Source: Caldilinea sp. (GTDB lineage: Bacteria; Chloroflexota; Anaerolineae; Caldilineales; Caldilineaceae). From it: a stretch of DNA of 10,946 nucleotides. The notes below the pieces were generated by a model. It had not been told where the DNA came from and did not search any database. It was given only the letters and a program-made list of their open reading frames with translations. Positions within the stretch are counted from its first letter, which is position 1, and every line of letters starts with the position of its first letter. The stretch is taken from positions 1 to 10,946 of the forward strand of contig JAPLGY010000502.1 of assembly GCA_026389955.1 (NCBI GenBank), in the 5' to 3' direction. The position numbers and the translations under genes are program-made. This document shows, one piece after another, positions 6,902 through 10,946 of this stretch.

Positions 6902-8338
6902 TTACGGTGCAGCCGGCGTCAGCACAGCCGGTGTTGCGGGGGAAGACGTTGTGGGGGAAGAGATTGTGGGGGAAGGCGTTGCAGCCTGCGGGTCTGCCAG
7001 GCCATTGAGGGCACGTTGCTTGACCACGACCTCGACCGTCTCTGGAATGACCGCGTCGCGTATGATTCCATCGGGGGACAAAATCGCCGGCTCCACGATA
7101 TGGGTCCCCGCGACCAGGCCGTTGAGGTCCAGGATGGCGAAGACATCATCTTCGTTCATGGATTCGAGCAGCGGGATCGGCCCGCTCAAAATCACGTCTA
7201 CCTCGTCGAGCGACAGCTCAGCGACCAGGCCAGGCCCCAATCCACGCACCACCAGCGGCTCGGAGACGGTCAGTCCGCCTACGATAGGGGTGATGCCGGC
7301 CGTTGCCATAACAAAATCGCCGTCAAACGAGGTGACTCCCTCCGGAAGAACCAGCTGCGCCCGTTTGCGGATGTCGCCGGTGGCCCCCGTCAAATCCAGC
7401 GGGTCGGTCTCGACAAAACCAGGCACCTGAGCCAGCAGGTCAGGGTCTCCTTGCAGAACCACCGTAGACGGTTCGGCGCGCACAGCGCTCAGCCGATATC
7501 CATTGGCCGGCGGGCCTGTCAATTTGACCCGCACTGCCACCTCCTTGCGTCCCGGCCACTGTTCCACCGGAACGACAATCTGTACCTTGCCCGGCGCCGG
7601 GACTGCCACCCGTTCGACAGCCCGACTCTGCGCGTCGATCGGCACGAGCTGCTGGGTACGTTCTATCTGGCTTTTGGCCCCGCGCAGATAGATTTCGGCG
7701 CGCGCCCGCACGACCTGGCTGACTTGGGTCGCCGGGCCGCTCACCGTCACCGTCATCGGGGTATAGATCGGCTGTTGCCATTCATAGCCGAACGCAGCCC
7801 CATCCATAATTTCTACCTGCACGGGAATCTCTTTCTGCACATGCTGGTCAATCGTGACAGTATATTCGGAACGCTGCACGGTCAACACAGCCACCTGCGG
7901 ATCGCGCCGGGTGACCTTGACGCTGACCACATGGTCGCCCGTGCCCAGCCCAGTCAGGTCCAACGTCGCACGAAAATCGTCGACACGCATCGATTCCCAG
8001 GAGGTGCGTGGGGCGCGCAATTCCAGGAGCACGCTCTCAGCGCTGAGATCCTGCACCACTTCCAACCCGTCCTCCATTCCCAACACCGTCAACGGGATGG
8101 GCAGTTCAAACTGCTGAACCAGCAGCGGGTTTTCCTGGTTGACAGCAATCAGCCAGATCGTAAAGGCCAGCAACGCCGAGAGCAGCAGCGTGCCCAGCTC
8201 GCTGACCTGAAAACTTGGCCGAGAACGCCGCCGCTGTACCGGGTCGGGAAGTTCAGATTCGGGGTGTGTCTCGGCGGGTTCCATCGTTGTCGCCATACAA
8301 ATTTCTGTGGTCGCTCCGGTCTGCTTCTGTCTGGTCAC
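6902..8338 (-). CDS. cdaR: YbbR-domain protein, CdaA regulator
   Basis: This is a YbbR-family membrane protein that, in Firmicutes, partners with diadenylate cyclase CdaA and modulates c-di-AMP synthesis. The 478 residues comprise a short cytoplasmic N-terminus, one membrane segment (about 49-67, [16 protein letters not shown] followed by the typical NQENP), and several extracytoplasmic YbbR repeats of 80-90 residues. The end is a low-complexity Thr/Ser/Pro tail (about the last 25 residues) encoded by a 15-bp tandem repeat. The chosen start is GTG 8338, which overlaps the cdaA stop (GTGA). ATGs at codons 15 and 19 are alternatives without good ribosome sites, so coupled translation from GTG is preferred. 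Gene order cdaA-cdaR supports the name. The tail has no obvious anchor or sorting signal. Confidence 0.88.
   Translation of the reverse strand: MTRQKQTGATTEICMATTMEPAETHPESELPDPVQRRRSRPSFQVSELGTLLLSALLAFTIWLIAVNQENPLLVQQFELPIPLTVLGMEDGLEVVQDLSAESVLLELRAPRTSWESMRVDDFRATLDLTGLGTGDHVVSVKVTRRDPQVAVLTVQRSEYTVTIDQHVQKEIPVQVEIMDGAAFGYEWQQPIYTPMTVTVSGPATQVSQVVRARAEIYLRGAKSQIERTQQLVPIDAQSRAVERVAVPAPGKVQIVVPVEQWPGRKEVAVRVKLTGPPANGYRLSAVRAEPSTVVLQGDPDLLAQVPGFVETDPLDLTGATGDIRKRAQLVLPEGVTSFDGDFVMATAGITPIVGGLTVSEPLVVRGLGPGLVAELSLDEVDVILSGPIPLLESMNEDDVFAILDLNGLVAGTHIVEPAILSPDGIIRDAVIPETVEVVVKQRALNGLADPQAATPSPTISSPTTSSPATPAVLTPAAP
6933..6982. repeat. 15-bp tandem repeat in the 3' end of cdaR
   Basis: Three consecutive 15-bp units (gttgcgggggaagac, gttgtgggggaagag, attgtgggggaaggc) and the start of a fourth lie at 6933-6982. 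Their length is a multiple of three, so copy-number change would lengthen or shorten the Ser/Pro/Thr tail by five residues without a frameshift. Confidence 0.75.
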
Positions 8339-9111
8339 TGCAAGGTCGAATAGTAGTCGCTCAGCAAAGAACGCAGCCGACTGCCGTCGACGCGTGCGAT
8401 CCGGCCATTGCGGGAAGCAGAGATGCGGCCGGTTTCTTCGGAGACGACAATCACCAACGCATCGGACTGTTCGGTGACACCGATCGCCGCCCGGTGGCGG
8501 GTCCCCATCTGTGTATCTGCCAGGTCTCGGTCGGTCAAGGGCAGCACACAGCAGGCAGCCAGCAGACGGCTGCGCCGCACGATGACAGCACCGTCGTGCA
8601 GCGGTGTATTTGGGAAAAAAATCGTCGACAACAGCTCTGCCGACACCTCAGCGTCGACCCGCACCCCGCTGTCGACAACTTCGGCCAGCCCTGTGACACC
8701 TTCAAAGACCAACAACGCACCATGACGCCGCAACGCCAGCCCCTCGACAGCTTTCACAACCTCAGCGATCAGACCCTGCACTTCGCCAGTATCACCTCGC
8801 TGCATCCACAACGGGGCTGAACGGCCGATCCGTTCCAGGGCTCGCCGCAGTTCAGGCTGAAAAATGACTGGAATGGCAAAGAGCACCATCGGTGCGGCCG
8901 TGCGCATCAGCCAGTTGAACGCAGGCAGGTCGATGACCTGTTCCAAAATGGCAAAAATGATGATGAAGAGCAGAACGCCCCGCACCAGTTGAACCGCACG
9001 CGTCCCCCGAAAGAGCCGAAACAACCCATAAAACACCCCGGTCACCAGGGCAACATCGACCAGGCTCTGCCAGGAGAGGAGCCGGCTCAGCGAAGCAAAG
9101 ACATCCGTCAT
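8335..9111 (-). CDS. cdaA: Diadenylate cyclase CdaA (DacA)
   Basis: This membrane enzyme condenses two ATP into cyclic di-AMP, a second messenger controlling osmolyte and potassium transport and envelope homeostasis in bacteria that use it. The 258 residues start with three hydrophobic segments (about 15-34, 41-57 and 65-82), followed by the DAC (DisA_N) domain. The catalytic DGA motif (LHDGAVIV, Asp173-Ala175) and the ATP-binding RHR motif (GTRHRAAIG, Arg205-Arg207) are both intact. [13 protein letters not shown] is typical of CdaA rather than DisA or CdaS. ATG 9111 follows the argF stop with one base between (TAG-A-ATG), and the stop overlaps the cdaR start, so synthesis is probably translationally coupled to argF and cdaR. 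Placement directly behind argF is unusual; the Firmicutes arrangement is cdaA-cdaR-glmM. Confidence 0.95.
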   Translation of the reverse strand: MTDVFASLSRLLSWQSLVDVALVTGVFYGLFRLFRGTRAVQLVRGVLLFIIIFAILEQVIDLPAFNWLMRTAAPMVLFAIPVIFQPELRRALERIGRSAPLWMQRGDTGEVQGLIAEVVKAVEGLALRRHGALLVFEGVTGLAEVVDSGVRVDAEVSAELLSTIFFPNTPLHDGAVIVRRSRLLAACCVLPLTDRDLADTQMGTRHRAAIGVTEQSDALVIVVSEETGRISASRNGRIARVDGSRLRSLLSDYYSTLQ

Positions 9112-9112
9112 T

Positions 9113-10045
9113 CTACTTCAGCGGGATGTTGGCGATCAAGTGGGCCAACAAAGCCTTCTGGGCGTGCAACCGGTTGTGCGCCTGCGGAAAGAGCACGCTG
9201 TTGGGCCCATCGGCCACGGCATCGGTGATCTCTTCACCGCGGTGTGCAGGAAGACAGTGCATGACCAGAACATCTGGGTTGCCGGTGCGAGCCACCAAAT
9301 CTCGATTGATTTGATAGGGAGGAAAAACCTGCAGCCGCGCCTCGCGCTCCGCTTCCTGCCCCATGCTGGTCCAGACATCTGTGTAGAGCACATCGACGCC
9401 CACCACACCGTCCAGGTCGCCGGTCACCAGAACCTTGGACTCGGCGACCAACGCCGGGGCAGGCAGATAGCCCGCAGGCGCGATGACACGCACGTTCATC
9501 CCCACTTTGCTGGCCGCCATGATCAGGCTGGTCGCCACGTTGTTGCTGCCGTCCCCGACATAGGCCAACGTCATCCCCTGCAGCCGACCTGCCTGCTCCC
9601 AAACCGTGAACAGATCCGCCAGAGCTTGACAGGGATGGCTGAAATCGCTCAGCCCGTTGATGACGGGGACCGTGGCCGACTGCGCCAGCTGCAAAACGTG
9701 GTTGTGGTCAAAGACGCGAGCCATGATCCCGTCACAGTAGCCGCTCAGAACCCGCGCAACGTCGGCGACACTCTCGCGGGTGCCCAACCCCACCTCTTGC
9801 GGGCTGATGTAAAAGGCGTGTCCTCCCAGCTGCACCATCCCCATCTCAAAACTGACGCGTGTGCGCAGGCTGGGTTTTTGAAAAATCAATGCCAGCGCCT
9901 TGCCCGCCAGGATCGGCGCATTCTGGCCCAACCGCTGGCGCTCCTCTTTCAACTCGCGCGCCAGACGCAGCAGCCACCAGAACTGCTCGGCAGTCACATA
10001 TTGCAGGTCAAGAAAGTCGGACAGTGCAGGAATTACTGTGTTCAT
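9113..10045 (-). CDS. argF: Ornithine carbamoyltransferase
   Basis: This cytoplasmic enzyme makes citrulline from ornithine and carbamoyl phosphate in arginine synthesis. At 310 residues it is full length. The carbamoyl-phosphate motif appears as PSLRTR (residues 58-63, the SxRTR type), then HPCQALAD (137-144), the ornithine-loop region DVWTSMG (223-229) and [13 protein letters not shown] with the catalytic cysteine 264. The C-terminus ends with [13 protein letters not shown], typical of OTCs. An anabolic role is likely, since no arginine deiminase genes are near. A GAGGGTGA sequence overlapping the stop of the preceding FAH gene serves as the ribosome site, about 10 nt before the ATG. The gene lies 15 nt after the FAH gene and 1 nt before cdaA. 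Confidence 0.95.
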   Translation of the reverse strand: MNTVIPALSDFLDLQYVTAEQFWWLLRLARELKEERQRLGQNAPILAGKALALIFQKPSLRTRVSFEMGMVQLGGHAFYISPQEVGLGTRESVADVARVLSGYCDGIMARVFDHNHVLQLAQSATVPVINGLSDFSHPCQALADLFTVWEQAGRLQGMTLAYVGDGSNNVATSLIMAASKVGMNVRVIAPAGYLPAPALVAESKVLVTGDLDGVVGVDVLYTDVWTSMGQEAEREARLQVFPPYQINRDLVARTGNPDVLVMHCLPAHRGEEITDAVADGPNSVLFPQAHNRLHAQKALLAHLIANIPLK

Positions 10046-10060
10046 AAGTTCGTTTCACCC

Positions 10061-10867
10061 TCAAACCGCTCCAATAGATGCTTCCGCTACGACTGGGTTG
10101 CTGAGCTGACCCAACCCGTCGATGGCAACCGTCATGACATCCCCCGGCCGGACAGGCCCTACACCCGACGGCGTGCCTGTCAGGATCAGATCGCCAGGTT
10201 CCAGCGTCATGAAGCGGGCGATGTGGGCAATGACTCGCGAGATCGAGTAGACCATCAGCGCCGTTGTGCTTTCCTGACGCAGCTCGCCGTTGACCCAGCA
10301 ACGCACCAGGCGGTCGGCTGGGTCGTAGTCGGTGTCGATCCAGGGGCCAACCGGCGCAAAGGTGTCAAAACCTTTGGCGCGAGCCCACTGGCCATCTTTT
10401 TTCTGCAGGTCGCGCGCGGTGACATCATTGGCCACCGTGTAGCCAAAGACATAGTGCAGCGCAGCAGCCTCCGTCACGCTGCGGCAACGTCGGCCGATCA
10501 TCACCGCCAGCTCGCCTTCATGGTCGAGCCGCTCGCTGAGTGCCGGGTAGACCACCGCCTGGTCAGGCCCAATCAGGGCGCTGGGCGGTTTGAGAAAGAT
10601 CATCGGCTCGCCCGGCACGACATTGCCCAACTCAGCCGCATGTTCTGCGTAGTTGCGCCCGACACAGACAATTTTGGAAGGCTCTGCCGGTGCCAACAGC
10701 TGTACCTCTGCCAACGCCAGGCCCCCTTCCTCGCTCAGCAAAGCAGCACTGTCGTCAAAGACAAGATAGGGTGCCCGTTCCAGCGGGTAGATTCTTTCCT
10801 CGCGCAACAGCCCCCAGCCCGGACTTCCTGGGGAGCCCTGGCGCCTACGGTAACGAACAACCCTCAT
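10061..10867 (-). CDS. Fumarylacetoacetate hydrolase (FAH) family protein
   Basis: This 268-residue member of the FAH superfamily cleaves or decarboxylates beta-diketo or oxo-acids; members include fumarylpyruvate hydrolase, oxaloacetate decarboxylase and 2-hydroxyhepta-2,4-diene-1,7-dioate isomerase. A short variable N-terminal domain precedes the catalytic fold with [16 protein letters not shown] (about 65-80), [10 protein letters not shown], the metal-binding [10 protein letters not shown] (Glu117, Glu119), [14 protein letters not shown] (third ligand Asp148), [16 protein letters not shown] and [15 protein letters not shown] (229-243). All metal ligands are present, so it should be active with Mg2+ or Mn2+. 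The exact substrate cannot be told from the sequence, and the neighbouring argF does not explain it. ATG 10867 has a strong AAGGGGAAG site a few bases upstream. It is likely co-transcribed with the gene ending at 10882. Confidence 0.9.
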   Translation of the reverse strand: MRVVRYRRRQGSPGSPGWGLLREERIYPLERAPYLVFDDSAALLSEEGGLALAEVQLLAPAEPSKIVCVGRNYAEHAAELGNVVPGEPMIFLKPPSALIGPDQAVVYPALSERLDHEGELAVMIGRRCRSVTEAAALHYVFGYTVANDVTARDLQKKDGQWARAKGFDTFAPVGPWIDTDYDPADRLVRCWVNGELRQESTTALMVYSISRVIAHIARFMTLEPGDLILTGTPSGVGPVRPGDVMTVAIDGLGQLSNPVVAEASIGAV

Positions 10868-10881
10868 CGCTCTTCCCCTTC

Positions 10882-10946
10882 TCAGGCAAACTGCGTATCG
10901 TTGATAATCAGCTGATACTTGCAGCCCAGAAAATTGCAGGCCTGAC
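10882..10946 (-). CDS. C-terminal end of an unidentified gene
   Basis: The last 20 residues of a possible protein ([20 protein letters not shown], then TGA) run off the right edge. The stop is 14 nt before the FAH gene start, consistent with one operon, and the composition looks protein-like. The fragment is too short for a family call, and its reality is uncertain. Confidence 0.4.
   Translation of the reverse strand, partial: QACNFLGCKYQLIINDTQFA

Noticed and set aside
6830..8353. A 507-codon + strand open frame opposite cdaR
   Set aside because: The minus strand encodes a clear YbbR protein overlapping cdaA; the + frame also crosses the der start and has no recognisable domain.
9140..10915. 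A 591-codon open frame on the + strand, the longest in the window
   Set aside because: It is antisense to argF and the FAH gene, whose minus-strand products show every family motif. The + strand translation is rich in His/Arg/Gln and resembles no family; it reflects high GC and codon bias.

Overview
This is a mostly housekeeping stretch of a GC-rich bacterial chromosome. The gene content and protein style suggest a member of the Chloroflexota, possibly Caldilineales-like. The hints are a SAM-I riboswitch ahead of a metY-metX-metW cluster, Der GTPase motifs of the type shared with Chloroflexota and cyanobacteria, and a Thr/Ser/Pro-tailed YbbR protein. That placement is inference from recognised families, not from a search. 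I see no tRNA, rRNA, CRISPR array or insertion sequence.

Layout, left half (+ strand). The window opens inside the NAD-binding and C-terminal part of a D-2-hydroxyacid dehydrogenase whose upstream portion does not look like its family. It is followed by a small DUF983 zinc-ribbon membrane protein. Next comes a sigma-70-type promoter (TTGACA, 17 bp, TACAGT), a complete SAM-I (S-box) riboswitch, and an intrinsic terminator. These drive metY (O-acetylhomoserine sulfhydrylase), metX (homoserine O-acyltransferase) and metW. Together these genes convert homoserine to O-acylhomoserine and then to homocysteine by direct sulfhydrylation, and the riboswitch shuts the operon off when SAM is plentiful. 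metX and metW overlap by ATGA, with a G8 tract before the junction and a C8 tract after it.

Layout, right half (- strand, read from right to left). A tightly packed cluster runs from the right edge: the tail of an unidentified gene, a fumarylacetoacetate hydrolase (FAH) family enzyme, argF (ornithine carbamoyltransferase), cdaA (diadenylate cyclase), cdaR (YbbR), der (ribosome-assembly GTPase) and a membrane-anchored M28-peptidase-like protein. It converges on metW, with 16 bp between the two stop codons. Spacing is 1 nt between argF and cdaA, a 4-nt GTGA overlap between cdaA and cdaR, and 14 nt between cdaR and der. One transcript is therefore likely, joining c-di-AMP synthesis to arginine synthesis and ribosome biogenesis.

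The points most worth a second look are these. der is broken: about 30 residues are missing and the reading frame changes before its KH-like C-terminal domain. The M28-like protein has lost every zinc ligand. The metX G8 tract is followed by an open frame straight into metW, so a single-G slip would give a MetX-MetW fusion. The dehydrogenase lacks a recognisable GxGxxG region. I did not find a convincing wholly new system; the unusual features are in gene integrity and regulation.
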